Assembly (NCBI GenBank): GCA_023404495.1
Contig: JAEYBE010000003.1
Coordinates: forward strand, 62,001-126,000
DNA length: 64,000 nt
Direction: 5' to 3'
Origin: Actinomycetes bacterium
GTDB taxonomy: Bacteria > Actinomycetota > Thermoleophilia > Solirubrobacterales > JACPNS01
A program made the position numbers and the translations under genes. The notes below the pieces were generated by a model, which searched no databases, was not told the origin of the DNA, and was given only the letters and a program-made list of their open reading frames with translations. Below, one piece after another: positions 24,050-33,847 of the stretch; position 1 is the stretch's first letter; each line of letters begins with the position of its first letter.

Positions 24050-25423
24050 TCAGAGCAGGCCGTTGCGCGTGACGACCTTGAACGGCACCTCGACCGGCGC
24101 GCTGTAGTTGCGCGCGGCATCCTCGGCGACGACTCGAACGATCAGGTTCGTCGCGGGCAACTTGCGGCCGTTGATCGTCCCGCGAACCCGAGACTTGATC
24201 TGGCCCCTCTCCAGACGATTGACGTAGCGCACGACGAACTTTCGTCCTTTCGCGCGCATCACGGTGAAGACAACGCGCGAGGGCTTGTTGAGGCTGAAGT
24301 AGATGTAGGTCTGCGTGCGCTTGCTGCATTTGCGCGTCTTTGTCTGGCAGAAGCGGCCGGGGTTGATCTTCGCCTTGGAGACGACCGGCGCCGCAAACTC
24401 GCCCGGCCCGGCGTAGACCGGCACTGACGGCTGGCCGATCAGCTCGTTTCCGGCGACGTCCGCCACGCGGCCGTTCCCGGTCAGCGAGATCGTGCCCGCC
24501 TCACCGGTTCCCCAGGGTGTCGTGAGCGTCGTGAGGTAGATCGAGCTGCCGTCGACCCCGACGTTTGTGATTTCACGACCCGCCCCGCCCATGTTCAGCG
24601 CAAAGGCGGCGGTCTGACCGATCAGGCCGGCCGAGATCGACTCGCTGAAGTCGAGCCGCACGGCGTTGTTTGCGACCGCGACCGCGCGCTGCAGGGTCGG
24701 CGAATCGAGATCGGCCGGAGTCGTCGCCGGCGCGGAGAATGTGGAACTGGCGCCGCCCGGCGTAGTCACGCTGGCCGCGAACTTCGAGCCAGCGGTCGGA
24801 AGCGGCGAAAGCGCGTAGGAGTAGCTACCCGAGCTCGCAATGCCGGTCGCAAAGCTCGAGAACGCCTCTCCAGATTGCGCCGGCGCGTCGGCGCGGTAGA
24901 TCTCAACGGTTCCTGCGGCCGCCTGGCCGCTGATCGACACGGTGTTGTCGGCACGCCTAGGTCCGACCTGGACGGTCGGGGCCGGGGTGGCGGAGCTGAC
25001 TGCACGCCCGCAGACCCCGTAGATCGGCAGCGAGGCGATCGCGAGCGGTGCGGACGCGCTGAAGGCGTAGTCGGAGGGTCCGCAAGCACCCTGGTACCCG
25101 CCAGAGCCGACGACCTTGACGGTGCCACCGCCGGTGATCGAAAGCTTCTCGGTCACGAGCGGGAGCGGGCCGGAGAGGGTGACCGTCGTGACGCCTCCGG
25201 CGAAGGCAACCACGTCGTCGCCGGTGTTTGCATTGGCCTGATCGATCGCCTCGCGCAGCGAGCAGTTGCCAGGCGCGCAACCATCCGGACTTGGGTCGGT
25301 GCCAGTCGAGACCGTGAACGTTGCAGCCGAAGCCGCGCCCGCGAGCGTGAGCGCGAGCAGCAGCACAGCGGTCGAGGCCGCGAGCGCCATCAAGAATCGT
25401 GTGAGCTTCTTAGGAACCGTCAA
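24050..25423 (-). CDS. Exported CSLREA-domain protein
   Basis: 457 residues. A signal peptide (basic head, LLLALTLAG core, cleavage after AGAASA) leads directly into FTVSTGTDPSPDGCAPGNCSLREAIDQAN, the CSLREA-type motif found at the N-terminus of many secreted beta-helix proteins. Middle region looks like Ig-like/beta repeats (AADNTVSISG, SPTLQRAVAVANNAVRLDFS). A basic C-terminal domain (~100 residues) carries two Cys in FCQTKTRKCSKRT. Probably a cell-surface structural or adhesive protein; no catalytic residues identified. Confidence 0.7.
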   Translation of the reverse strand: MTVPKKLTRFLMALAASTAVLLLALTLAGAASAATFTVSTGTDPSPDGCAPGNCSLREAIDQANANTGDDVVAFAGGVTTVTLSGPLPLVTEKLSITGGGTVKVVGSGGYQGACGPSDYAFSASAPLAIASLPIYGVCGRAVSSATPAPTVQVGPRRADNTVSISGQAAAGTVEIYRADAPAQSGEAFSSFATGIASSGSYSYALSPLPTAGSKFAASVTTPGGASSTFSAPATTPADLDSPTLQRAVAVANNAVRLDFSESISAGLIGQTAAFALNMGGAGREITNVGVDGSSIYLTTLTTPWGTGEAGTISLTGNGRVADVAGNELIGQPSVPVYAGPGEFAAPVVSKAKINPGRFCQTKTRKCSKRTQTYIYFSLNKPSRVVFTVMRAKGRKFVVRYVNRLERGQIKSRVRGTINGRKLPATNLIVRVVAEDAARNYSAPVEVPFKVVTRNGLL

Positions 25424-25488
25424 AACGTGGCGGAGGTTGCCCTTGGCAGAAAGAACACTCTAGAGCCGGGCAAGTAGCGCCCAGGCGG

Positions 25489-26505
25489 TCAGGTCACCGA
25501 GCGCGCCAGCGCGATTCCGCCGGCGAGCGCCTGCTCGAAGAACATCGGATCCTCGGTCAGGTCGCGACCCATCGTCGTGCGCGAGAGGCCGCTCTCCGCG
25601 TAGTCATCAAGATCGGGCTCGGCGCGCACCCAGCGGTGCCCCTCCATCTCCGGCGGCAGTGGCACCGATTGGCTGAGGCCGACCGTCACCGGAGCAAGGA
25701 GCAATGAGAGCGCGCTGCGCGTGTGGTGCGAGATGCCCTGGTGGCGCTCGCGCGGATCGCCGCTCGACGCACGTGCGACCAGCACCGTGGGGCAGCGCAG
25801 CGCAAGCGCCGCATGCGCGGAATCGAGCGCGATCATCCCCCCGTGCCCGAGCGCCGTGCCAGAGCCGATGATGCCCGGGCCGGGCCCAACGACAGCACAG
25901 TCCCAGCCCCGCACGGTCAGGCCTGCGTGCAAGGCTCCGATCGTCGTCATCGCCTCCCCCGCCCCGCCGTATGCCGGAGCCGCCGTCAGGTGGTCGGCGA
26001 GCAATTCGCGATCCAGGAGTTCGGCGACATCCCTTGAGTAGGCGCCGGGCAGCGCGCCGCCGCCCGTCTGCACGTAGCCGATCCGCAGATCGGCGCGCTC
26101 GCGCTTGGCCGCCCATACGACCGGCGCGAGGTGACCGTGCAGCTGGAAGACCCCGACCGGCCGCGCGATCGGCTGCTCGAGCTTCTCGGGCTCGACCGGG
26201 TCGACGCAGTACTGCAGCGGCGAGTAGTTGAGTTTCATCACGCGGCGCGAATCGTCCGCGTTGCCCGCGAGCCCGCGAGTCAGATTCACGACCACGACAT
26301 CGCGGCCTCCCGAGCCCAGACCGAGATCGACGGCCTCGGTGTTGACAACAATCTCGTCGCCGGCCTCGCACTTGCCGACCATGCCGACATCGGCGAAGGC
26401 CGAGCGCTGCTTGCCATCGACCTCTATGACGATTTCAGCGGTGCCGACATCGCCTTCCGGCGCGCGTTCGATCGCGACCACCGTTGCGCGCCGCAGGCAG
26501 AGCAT
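25489..26505 (-). CDS. DUF3866 family protein
   Basis: 338 residues starting MLCLRRATVV. It matches the actinobacterial DUF3866 family in length and in its motifs as I know them: LNYSPLQ, GVFQLHGHLAPVV, GYVQTGGGALPGA, VVGPGPGIIGSGTALGHGG and RHQGISHHT. The glycine-rich and His-containing motifs suggest a nucleotide- or cofactor-binding enzyme, but the function is not known. It lies 19 bases downstream of pyrG and is probably co-transcribed with it. Confidence 0.75.
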   Translation of the reverse strand: MLCLRRATVVAIERAPEGDVGTAEIVIEVDGKQRSAFADVGMVGKCEAGDEIVVNTEAVDLGLGSGGRDVVVVNLTRGLAGNADDSRRVMKLNYSPLQYCVDPVEPEKLEQPIARPVGVFQLHGHLAPVVWAAKRERADLRIGYVQTGGGALPGAYSRDVAELLDRELLADHLTAAPAYGGAGEAMTTIGALHAGLTVRGWDCAVVGPGPGIIGSGTALGHGGMIALDSAHAALALRCPTVLVARASSGDPRERHQGISHHTRSALSLLLAPVTVGLSQSVPLPPEMEGHRWVRAEPDLDDYAESGLSRTTMGRDLTEDPMFFEQALAGGIALARSVT

Positions 26506-26524
26506 CGCTCGAGTCTTTCTGAGC

Positions 26525-28258
26525 TCAGACGCCGCCGGACGCGGCGATGTTCGCGCCGTCGGCGTCGACCGCCGCAATCGCGCCGTCTTCGACGGACTGC
26601 GAAGGCTCGACCTCTGCGTCGGCCGGCGAGAGCGTCGGCTCGTGCGTCGTCGCAGCACCTACGAAATCGCGGAAGAGCGGCTGCGGGGCGAGCGGCCTTG
26701 ACTTGAACTCCGGGTGGTACTGCGAGGCGACAAAAAACGGATGCTCGGGCACCTCGATCACCTCAACCAAACGCTCGTCCGGCGAAGTCCCGCTGAATAC
26801 GAGACCCTTGGCCTCGAGGCGCTTGCGCAGGTGGTTGTTTACCTCAAAGCGGTGGCGGTGGCGCTCGTAGATGACCGCCTCGCCATAGGTCTCGCGCGCA
26901 CGGGTGCCTTCGTGAAGCTTCACAGGATCCGCGCCCAAGCGCATGGTGCCGCCCATGTCGGCGACTTCCTTCTGGTCGGGCAGCAGGTCGACCACCGGGT
27001 ACGGGGTCTCGGGATCGAATTCCGTTGAGTTGGCGCCCTCAAGTCCAGCGACATGCCGTGCGAACTCGACAACGGCCATCTGCATGCCAAGGCAGATCCC
27101 AAGGAACGGGATCTTCTGCTCGCGCGCGATCCGCGCGGCGTAGATCTTGCCCTCGACTCCGCGTACGCCGAAGCCGCCAGGAATCAGAACGCCGTGGCAG
27201 CTCTTGATCTGCGCTTCGATCTGTGCGTGGCTGAGCTTCTCGGAGTTCATCCAGACGACTTCCATCTTGCGACCGTGGTGGATCGCAGCGTGGCGCAGTG
27301 CCTCGGTGACGGACAGATACGCGTCCTGCAGGCCCATGTACTTACCGACCAGCGCAATTCGCACCGGCTCTGCCTGCTGGGCGACCTGCGCGCGCTCGAC
27401 CAACGACTTCCATTCGTCAAGGTGCGGCGGACCGGCCTCGATGCGGAAGTGTCCGAGAATCGCGTCGTCGACCCCTTGCTCGCGGTAGACGAGCGGAACC
27501 TCGTAGATGTCCTTCACGTTCTGCCCGCTGATCACTGATCCGTTGGGCACGCTGGTGAAGAGCGCGATCTTCTCGCGCATCTCCTGCGGCAGCGGCTCCT
27601 CGGAACGGCAGATCAGCATGTCAGGCTGGATACCGATGCGGCGAAGTTCGTTGACCGAGTGCTGGGTCGGCTTGGTCTTCAGCTCGCCGGCGTGCTCGAT
27701 GTAGGGCACCAGCGTCAAGTGGATGAACATGCACTTCTCGCGCCCGTGGTCCTGCTGAAACTGGCGGATCGATTCAAGGAACGGCAGGCTCTCAATGTCG
27801 CCGACCGTGCCGCCGATCTCAGTGATCACGACGTCGACGTCCTCAGTCTCGGCGATCAGATCGATGCGCGCCTTGATCTCGTCGGTGATGTGCGGGATCA
27901 CCTGCACCGTGCCGCCCAGGTAGTCGCCGCGGCGCTCCTTGCGGATCACCTGGTTGTAGACAGCGCCGGTCGTCACGTTGCTGCCGCGCGAGGTGTTGGC
28001 GCCGGTGAAGCGCTCGTAGTGCCCAAGGTCGAGGTCGGTCTCGGCGCCGTCCTCAGTGACGAAGACTTCGCCGTGCTGGAACGGGCTCATCGTGCCCGGA
28101 TCGACGTTGATGTAGGGATCGAACTTCTGGATCTGGACCGACAGGCCGCGCGCGACGAGCAGGCGTCCTATGGCTGCTGCGGCGATGCCCTTACCAAGCG
28201 ACGAGACGACGCCTCCGGTGATGAAAATGAAGCGCGTGTCTCGTGTCTGGCTAGGCAA
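26525..28258 (-). CDS. pyrG: CTP synthase
   Basis: 577 residues, full length. The N-terminal synthetase domain has ITGGVVSSLGKG and the DPYINVDPGTMSP motif. The C-terminal class I glutamine amidotransferase has the nucleophile in LGICLGMQ and His-Glu in QYHPEF. It makes CTP from UTP, ATP and glutamine. There is a C-terminal extension of ~50 residues rich in Ala, Glu and Val. One base separates it from the upstream GT4 gene. Confidence 0.96.
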   Translation of the reverse strand: MPSQTRDTRFIFITGGVVSSLGKGIAAAAIGRLLVARGLSVQIQKFDPYINVDPGTMSPFQHGEVFVTEDGAETDLDLGHYERFTGANTSRGSNVTTGAVYNQVIRKERRGDYLGGTVQVIPHITDEIKARIDLIAETEDVDVVITEIGGTVGDIESLPFLESIRQFQQDHGREKCMFIHLTLVPYIEHAGELKTKPTQHSVNELRRIGIQPDMLICRSEEPLPQEMREKIALFTSVPNGSVISGQNVKDIYEVPLVYREQGVDDAILGHFRIEAGPPHLDEWKSLVERAQVAQQAEPVRIALVGKYMGLQDAYLSVTEALRHAAIHHGRKMEVVWMNSEKLSHAQIEAQIKSCHGVLIPGGFGVRGVEGKIYAARIAREQKIPFLGICLGMQMAVVEFARHVAGLEGANSTEFDPETPYPVVDLLPDQKEVADMGGTMRLGADPVKLHEGTRARETYGEAVIYERHRHRFEVNNHLRKRLEAKGLVFSGTSPDERLVEVIEVPEHPFFVASQYHPEFKSRPLAPQPLFRDFVGAATTHEPTLSPADAEVEPSQSVEDGAIAAVDADGANIAASGGV

Positions 28259-28259
28259 T

Positions 28260-29126
28260 TCAGGCCCCTTTTGAACGTCGTCCTAATTGATCGAGGAACC
28301 GTAACACGGGGGTCCGATCGATCAATTGTGAGATTGAGCGGAACTCCCCATATAGCGTGATTAATGCGACGACGGCGAGCGCGATCGCCTGCCCCGTGGT
28401 GTCGAGCGTGACGATCAACCACACGCCGGCGATCGCACCGATCACGTTTGATCCCGCATCGCCGAGCATCCCGAGCTCACCGAGGTCGTAGTACAGCAGT
28501 ACCGGCAGCGAGCCGACGAAGACCGCGGTCAGCCAGAGCGGGTCAAGCGTCCAGGCGCCGACGCAGAGACCGACAGCGAGCACAAAAAACACTTTGAGCG
28601 CGCGGCCGGGACGCAGGTCGAGCAGGTTGAAGAGGTTGGTGGTCACAACGACCAGGGCGATCGCAAGCAGGTACTCCCAAGTGCCGGGCACGATCAGCCC
28701 GACGGCGAATGCCGCCAGCCCGAGCGATCCGATCGCCTTTACCGCGCCGGTGGAGAACCCGCCGCTGAAGGTCGCCTTGGCGTGGCCGCGCACGCCGCGC
28801 GGGTCCTTGCGCCCGAGACCCCCCTCGATGACCGGCGTGCCGAGCAGATCGTCGATCGTGCCCAGCAGGCAGACGCCGATGATGTAGATCATCGCGCCGG
28901 CCATGCCCGGGCCGCTGAGAGTGCGGTCATCGACCAGCCGATCTAGCGGGGCGGAGATTCCGAGCGCGACAAACGCCGCGATCGGGATCAAGATGCCGGA
29001 CGGGACAGGAACCTCAATGCCGGCGAAGTTGGTGCGGACGAACCCGGCCTCCGCCAGGCCCTTGAGCAACACCGGCGCCACGAACGCGGCGACGGCGAGA
29101 GCGATGATCAGGGGGATTGCCTGCAC
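28260..29126 (-). CDS. Membrane GT4 (MraY/WecA-like) sugar-phosphate transferase
   Basis: 288 residues with about nine to ten membrane helices. DDLLGTPV, TNLFNLLDLRPGRALK and the LGDAGSN loop match catalytic motifs of polyprenyl-phosphate N-acetylhexosamine-1-phosphate transferases. mraY proper is expected elsewhere with the mur genes, and this protein is shorter than MraY, so a role in a wall glycopolymer is more likely. Packed between steB and pyrG with 0-1 base gaps. Confidence 0.8.
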   Translation of the reverse strand: MQAIPLIIALAVAAFVAPVLLKGLAEAGFVRTNFAGIEVPVPSGILIPIAAFVALGISAPLDRLVDDRTLSGPGMAGAMIYIIGVCLLGTIDDLLGTPVIEGGLGRKDPRGVRGHAKATFSGGFSTGAVKAIGSLGLAAFAVGLIVPGTWEYLLAIALVVVTTNLFNLLDLRPGRALKVFFVLAVGLCVGAWTLDPLWLTAVFVGSLPVLLYYDLGELGMLGDAGSNVIGAIAGVWLIVTLDTTGQAIALAVVALITLYGEFRSISQLIDRTPVLRFLDQLGRRSKGA

Positions 29127-29984
29127 CTAGAGCCCGACCTGCGGCGCGATCGCGTCGGCCGATTCCTTTGTGCCGTAGTCGCCCTTCGCGCCGTTGAGGA
29201 TCGCCACCAACGCGTAGTAGCCCGAGTAGTCCTGGATGTTGTCGACGGTCGAGAGGCCGAGCGAGTTGTACCACTTGATGTTGCTCGGAGATGTCGTCGT
29301 GTTCTCGACCCCGGCTACGCGCTCGGCCTGCTGCGAGATTCCGGCAACCACGCCGCGCTCAAAGCCGTCAAACACCTTCCCCGATGCCGAGTCGGCGTCC
29401 GGGGGCACCTGGCGCGCATAAGCGAAGAGCCGGGCGCGCTGGAAGCTGCCAGAGAGCCGGCTGAAGACCAAGCGTCGCATCGCCACGCCGTTGCGAGCCC
29501 GGACGAGCCTGCGTCCGACCGCACGGCCAAGCTGGTCGGCCTCGGCCGGCGTGGGCTCGTCGCCCTTGATCAGCTTTGAGACCCCAAAGGCAGAGGCGAT
29601 CCGCTCGTACTGCGGCTTGGCGACGAGCTGCGCCACGTAGCTGACGTCGGCACCCGCAGGCTCGACCGCCCGCGTGACCGATCGCAGTGTGCTCTGCGCG
29701 ACCTCCGCAGAGCCGATTGTCGCCACGCGCTCACCTCGGAGCTCGCCGCGCACCAACTGCGCGTAGGTCGCGCCGATGAAGTCGTTCTGGCGCTCGATCT
29801 GCTGCTTGCGTTCGCTCGCCTGCCCGCGGGCCTCGTTGAGGTCCTGCTTGAGCGAGTCCTCGAGGTTGCCGCGAACGTTTGAAATCAGGTTCGTATCGCC
29901 AAGCGTGATCCCGATGAGCAGGCCGAGCGCCAGCGCGACAAATACGGCGGCCAATGACATGGCGTGGTAGCGGAAGTCGATCAT
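29127..29984 (-). CDS. steB: SteB/MctB-type membrane-anchored coiled-coil protein
   Basis: 285 residues: MIDFRYHAMSLAAVFVALALG, then GLLIGITLGD, is the hallmark N-terminal anchor of the MctB/DUF3186 family. It is followed by a coiled coil (residues ~40-70) and an extracytoplasmic alpha/beta domain. In Mycobacterium the homologue MctB affects copper levels. In Corynebacterium the homologue next to steA supports septation. The steA neighbour favours the cell-division reading. Confidence 0.82.
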   Translation of the reverse strand: MIDFRYHAMSLAAVFVALALGLLIGITLGDTNLISNVRGNLEDSLKQDLNEARGQASERKQQIERQNDFIGATYAQLVRGELRGERVATIGSAEVAQSTLRSVTRAVEPAGADVSYVAQLVAKPQYERIASAFGVSKLIKGDEPTPAEADQLGRAVGRRLVRARNGVAMRRLVFSRLSGSFQRARLFAYARQVPPDADSASGKVFDGFERGVVAGISQQAERVAGVENTTTSPSNIKWYNSLGLSTVDNIQDYSGYYALVAILNGAKGDYGTKESADAIAPQVGL

Positions 29985-30015
29985 GCGGCGTGCAATCCAA
30001 TCAGATGGGCGGCCG

Positions 30016-31194
30016 TCAGCCGATGCCGAAGGTCACTTTGAGCTTCAGCCAGAAGAGGTCAACGAGATTGCTGAGTGAGGGCGAAGCGAAAATCGCCACG
30101 ATCAGCGCGAAGCTTCCGGCCGCCAGTACGGCGCTGATCGCCCGCGGAGAGGGCCGCGGCCGATAGAGGCGGCTGACTCCCTTGGCATCAATCAGGATCT
30201 CCCCGATCCGCACGCGCGTCAGGAAAGTCGACGCCATTCCCTTGCGGTTCTTGTCGAGAAACTCGACGAGGTTGAAGTGCGCGCCGACGGTGACGATCAG
30301 GCGGGCACCTTCTTCTGCGGCCATCAACATCGCAATGTCTTCGCTCGTTCCGGTGCCGAGCACGACTTTGTATGGGACGCCGAGCTTGTCGAGCCGATCG
30401 CGCCCAGGCGCTCGGCCATCGGTGTAGCCGTGCACGATCAACTCCGCGCCGCTGGTCAGCACTCCGTCGGCAGCAGAATCCATGTCGCCGACGATCATGT
30501 CGGGGACGTGGCCTTCGTCCATCAGCGCATCGCCGCCGCCGTCGACGCCGATCAGGATCGGCTTCTCGTCGCGAATGTATGTGCGCAGGGCCTTCAGGTC
30601 GCGCTGATGATCAACGCCGCGCACCACCACGAGCACATCGCGGTCGCGGAAGACGGTGTCGAGTTCCGGCAGATCCAGCTTGCCCGAGAGCAGCTCGCTC
30701 TCCTGGCGGATGTGGTCCATCGTGTTCTCAGCGAAGCGTTCGAGCGCGTGGCCGACCTGCCGCTTGGCCTGCTCGTACTTGTCGGCGACGACCTCCGGGG
30801 ACTGCACCTCGCCGCGCGCGAGAACTTCACCGCCGCGGATCACGTCTCCCCCGCGCACGGCGATCTCCTCGCCGTCGCGCAGCTGCTCGAAGAGGTCGCT
30901 GCCCACTGCGTCAATCAGCAGCACCCCGGCATCGGCGATGATCGACGGGCCGGTGTTGGGGTACTCGCCGGTCGAGGAGTGAGCCACGTTGATCACGCAG
31001 GAGACCCCTTTGCGCACCAACTCCTCGCCAGAGACGCGATCGATGTCCTTGTGGTCGATCAGCGCGATCTGACCCGGTTGGAGCGACTTCGTGAGCAGCT
31101 TGGTGCGCTTGCCCGGCCGCACCGTACCGGTGACCTGACGGCGCGAAGTCGACGCGAGGTCCGGCTCGGCCTTTTCGGCAAGATTCCGCTGCAT
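30016..31194 (-). CDS. steA: Septation protein SteA (thiamin-pyrophosphokinase-like fold)
   Basis: 392 residues. N-terminal ~180 residues have VTGTVRPGKRTKLL and the ALIDHKDIDRVSGEELV motif. The middle resembles the thiamin pyrophosphokinase catalytic domain (GVDGGGDALMDEGHVPDMIVGDMDS). One C-terminal membrane helix (SAVLAAGSFALIVAIFAS) anchors it. SteA works with SteB at the cytokinetic ring in corynebacteria. The steB gene follows after 31 bases. Confidence 0.88.
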   Translation of the reverse strand: MQRNLAEKAEPDLASTSRRQVTGTVRPGKRTKLLTKSLQPGQIALIDHKDIDRVSGEELVRKGVSCVINVAHSSTGEYPNTGPSIIADAGVLLIDAVGSDLFEQLRDGEEIAVRGGDVIRGGEVLARGEVQSPEVVADKYEQAKRQVGHALERFAENTMDHIRQESELLSGKLDLPELDTVFRDRDVLVVVRGVDHQRDLKALRTYIRDEKPILIGVDGGGDALMDEGHVPDMIVGDMDSAADGVLTSGAELIVHGYTDGRAPGRDRLDKLGVPYKVVLGTGTSEDIAMLMAAEEGARLIVTVGAHFNLVEFLDKNRKGMASTFLTRVRIGEILIDAKGVSRLYRPRPSPRAISAVLAAGSFALIVAIFASPSLSNLVDLFWLKLKVTFGIG

Positions 31195-31235
31195 CTTGGG
31201 GACTTTAGATCACCCGCGATGGCCGCATCAGCGGC

Positions 31236-32942
31236 TCAAGCAGCGCTTAGCAACTCCTTCGCATGCCGCCTTGCGCCGCTGTCACTGGAGTCCGCGCCGA
31301 GCATTCGGCAGAGCTCCTCGACGACCTCGCCGTCGCCCAGCTGACGGACCGAGGTGAGCGACTCGCCACCACTAGCGGTCTTGTCGATCTGGAAGTGGCG
31401 GTCGGCGGCGGCTGCAACCTGCGGCAGGTGCGTGATGCAGATGACCTGCCGTCCGCGCCCAAGCGCGCGCAACTGCTCGCCGACAGCGCGCGCTGTGTGG
31501 CCGCCGATCCCGGCGTCGATCTCGTCGAACACGAAGGTCTGCTCTGCCGCGGCCTCTCCAGCCGTGAGCAGCGCGAGCATGACGCGCGATAGTTCGCCGC
31601 CGGAAGCCGTCTCGCGCAGCGGCGCGGGAGCGATCCCGGGGTTTGGCGCGATCATGAATTCGACCTCATCCGCACCTGAAGCCTTCACCGGTCCTTCGAC
31701 GGCGGAGATCTCCACCTCGAAGCTTGCGGCCTCGAGCGCGAGCTTTGCCAGGCGTTCCCTTACGGCTGCGGCGAGCTTGGGTGCGGCCTTGCGGCGGGCC
31801 TTCGAAACCTCCGCAGCCAGCTGCTCCTGGCGATCGACAAGCGTCGCCAGCCGCTCCTGCGATTCGTCGATCGCATCTGATGCACCCGCGAGCCGGTCGC
31901 GATCTTCGCGGCAGCGCTCCGCGTGTGCGAGGACTGCCTCGACGCTCCCGCCGTGCTTGCGCTTCAGGCGCTCGTAGCCGTCGAGGCGCTCGTTGAGGTA
32001 AGCCAATCGCTCCGGGTCTGCGGCCAGCGTGCCCGAGTAGGCGCGAAGGTCTGCAGCGATGTCGTTCAGCTCAAGCATCAATGCTTCGCCGCGCGCGGCG
32101 AGCGCGTCAAGCTCTGCGTCGGCCCCGGCCGGACCCTGGAGCAGAGAGACTGCGGCGGCGAGGAGAGACGAGGCGCCGGCCCCCCCGGGCGTCGCGGCGT
32201 CCTCGTCTTCAAGCGCGGCGATCGCGCCCTCCCCTGCCAATCGCAGTTCGTCGACCGCCCTCAGGCGATCGCGCTCGGCCGCAAGCAGCGCCTCCTCGGC
32301 GGCTTCCGGCGCAAGTTCGTCGATCTCTGCAAGCTCGAACTCGATCAATCCAAGTTCTCGCTCACGCCGACCGTCGACAAGCTCGAGCTCAGCGAGTCTG
32401 GCGGTCAGCTCGGATGCCTTGGCGTGCAGCTCGGCGAGCTCCGCCAGCCGCGCAGCGTGGCTCTCACCGACGAGCCCGTTGGCAAACGAATCGAGCACGG
32501 CAAGCTGCGCGCTGCCGAGCGTGAGCTTGCGGTGCTCGTGCTGCCCGTAGAAGGCAACCAGCGCTCCGCCGAGCAGCTTGAGGTCGGCGGCTGTGGCCGA
32601 GCGCCCCTCGATGTAGGCGCGCGTGCGGCCTTCGGGGGTCACCCGGCGGCCGACGGCGATTTCGGTCGCCTGAGGGTCGGCAAGCCGGTCGCGGAGCCCG
32701 GAGAACTCCGGAGCGTCCAACAGTCCTGCGGGGATCTCGAAGAGTCCCTCAACGTATGCCTCGCCGGCCCCCGGCCGCACGATCCCGCGCTTGGATTTGC
32801 CGCCCAGCAGCAAGTCGATCGCGTGCGCGAGCATCGTCTTGCCGGCGCCCGTCTCTCCGGTGAAAGCGTTCAGCCCGCGGTCGAGCGCAAGCTCGGCCCG
32901 CTCGATCAGCAGAAGATTCTCGATTCGAAGTTCCGTCAGCAT
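31236..32942 (-). CDS. recN: DNA repair protein RecN
   Basis: 568 residues starting MLTELRIENLLLIERAEL, the conserved RecN start; upstream in-frame sequence is non-coding. SMC-like ATPase: Walker A GETGAGKT, long coiled coil (about 150-380), signature SGGELSRVMLAL and Walker B VFDEIDAGIGG. It acts early in double-strand break repair. It precedes steA by 41 bases in the leftward operon. Confidence 0.93.
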   Translation of the reverse strand: MLTELRIENLLLIERAELALDRGLNAFTGETGAGKTMLAHAIDLLLGGKSKRGIVRPGAGEAYVEGLFEIPAGLLDAPEFSGLRDRLADPQATEIAVGRRVTPEGRTRAYIEGRSATAADLKLLGGALVAFYGQHEHRKLTLGSAQLAVLDSFANGLVGESHAARLAELAELHAKASELTARLAELELVDGRRERELGLIEFELAEIDELAPEAAEEALLAAERDRLRAVDELRLAGEGAIAALEDEDAATPGGAGASSLLAAAVSLLQGPAGADAELDALAARGEALMLELNDIAADLRAYSGTLAADPERLAYLNERLDGYERLKRKHGGSVEAVLAHAERCREDRDRLAGASDAIDESQERLATLVDRQEQLAAEVSKARRKAAPKLAAAVRERLAKLALEAASFEVEISAVEGPVKASGADEVEFMIAPNPGIAPAPLRETASGGELSRVMLALLTAGEAAAEQTFVFDEIDAGIGGHTARAVGEQLRALGRGRQVICITHLPQVAAAADRHFQIDKTASGGESLTSVRQLGDGEVVEELCRMLGADSSDSGARRHAKELLSAA

Positions 32943-32985
32943 GCGGCCTTTTCTACAGACCGCCTCGGACGAACACTTGTTCGTA

Positions 32986-33828
32986 TCAGCTGGCGAGCTT
33001 GCCGAACTTGGAGCGGAAGCGCTCGTAGAAGTTCGTTCCGGGTAGCTGCGCGAGCGATGCGGCGTTGTCGACAAACGACACCTCCGCCGTCGCGCCCACC
33101 GGCAAACTCCCGACCATCAGGCCATCCACAAGGATTTCAAGCTCATCCCGCCGGCCCGAGTTCGTCACGCCAAGCGCGTCGTTGGGCGCCGCCACCAGCG
33201 CGCGAGCCGTCAGCGTGTGCGGCGCGATGAAGCTGACTACGAAGCCCTCCACGCCCCAGGCGAGGATCGGTCCGTTGTTTGCGAGGTTGTAGCCAGTCGA
33301 GCCGGCGGGCGTCGCGGCCACCACGCCATCGCAGCGAACGCGCCCGACCGACTCGCCTGCCAGCGAATAGGCGACTTCGGCCACCCGAGCATCGCGCGCG
33401 CGGTGAAAGGAGACATCGTTGACGCCAAGCACGTCGATCTCGCCGAAGCGGACCCGCAGCGCCGGCAGCTTGAGCACTTCGTACTCGCCGGCGAGCGCCA
33501 GCTTGAGCCCCTCGGGGAGGTCTTCACGCTCGACGGTCGTCAGGAAACCGATCGTCCCGAAGTTGAATCCAAATGTCGCGGTGCGCGTGCCGGCGAACGT
33601 CCGCAGCGACCTCAGAATCGATCCGTCGCCGCCGAGCACGATCGCGACGTCAGGATCTGCCGCCTTCAGCTCAGGATTGACAAGCCCGGAGACGCCCTCA
33701 TGGTGCTCGGAGAGCGGCGTGTCGAAGATCAGCTCGCAGTCGAGCTCGCCCGCAAGCGCACGCAGCCGGTCGAGCGCCGGCTCGACGTTGTCGTTTGGAA
33801 AGTGATGTGTGATGACAGCCGCGCGCAT
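32986..33828 (-). CDS. nadK: NAD kinase
   Basis: 280 residues starting MRAAVITHHF. The ATP/NAD-kinase motifs are present: LGGDGSILRS (GGDG), GFNFGTIGFLT (NxGxxGFLT variant) and the C-terminal CDGVVAATPAGSTGYNLA. Makes NADP from NAD. Between tlyA and recN as in many actinobacteria and Firmicutes. Confidence 0.92.
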   Translation of the reverse strand: MRAAVITHHFPNDNVEPALDRLRALAGELDCELIFDTPLSEHHEGVSGLVNPELKAADPDVAIVLGGDGSILRSLRTFAGTRTATFGFNFGTIGFLTTVEREDLPEGLKLALAGEYEVLKLPALRVRFGEIDVLGVNDVSFHRARDARVAEVAYSLAGESVGRVRCDGVVAATPAGSTGYNLANNGPILAWGVEGFVVSFIAPHTLTARALVAAPNDALGVTNSGRRDELEILVDGLMVGSLPVGATAEVSFVDNAASLAQLPGTNFYERFRSKFGKLAS

Positions 33829-33847
33829 CTGCTTGCCCTGATTATCG

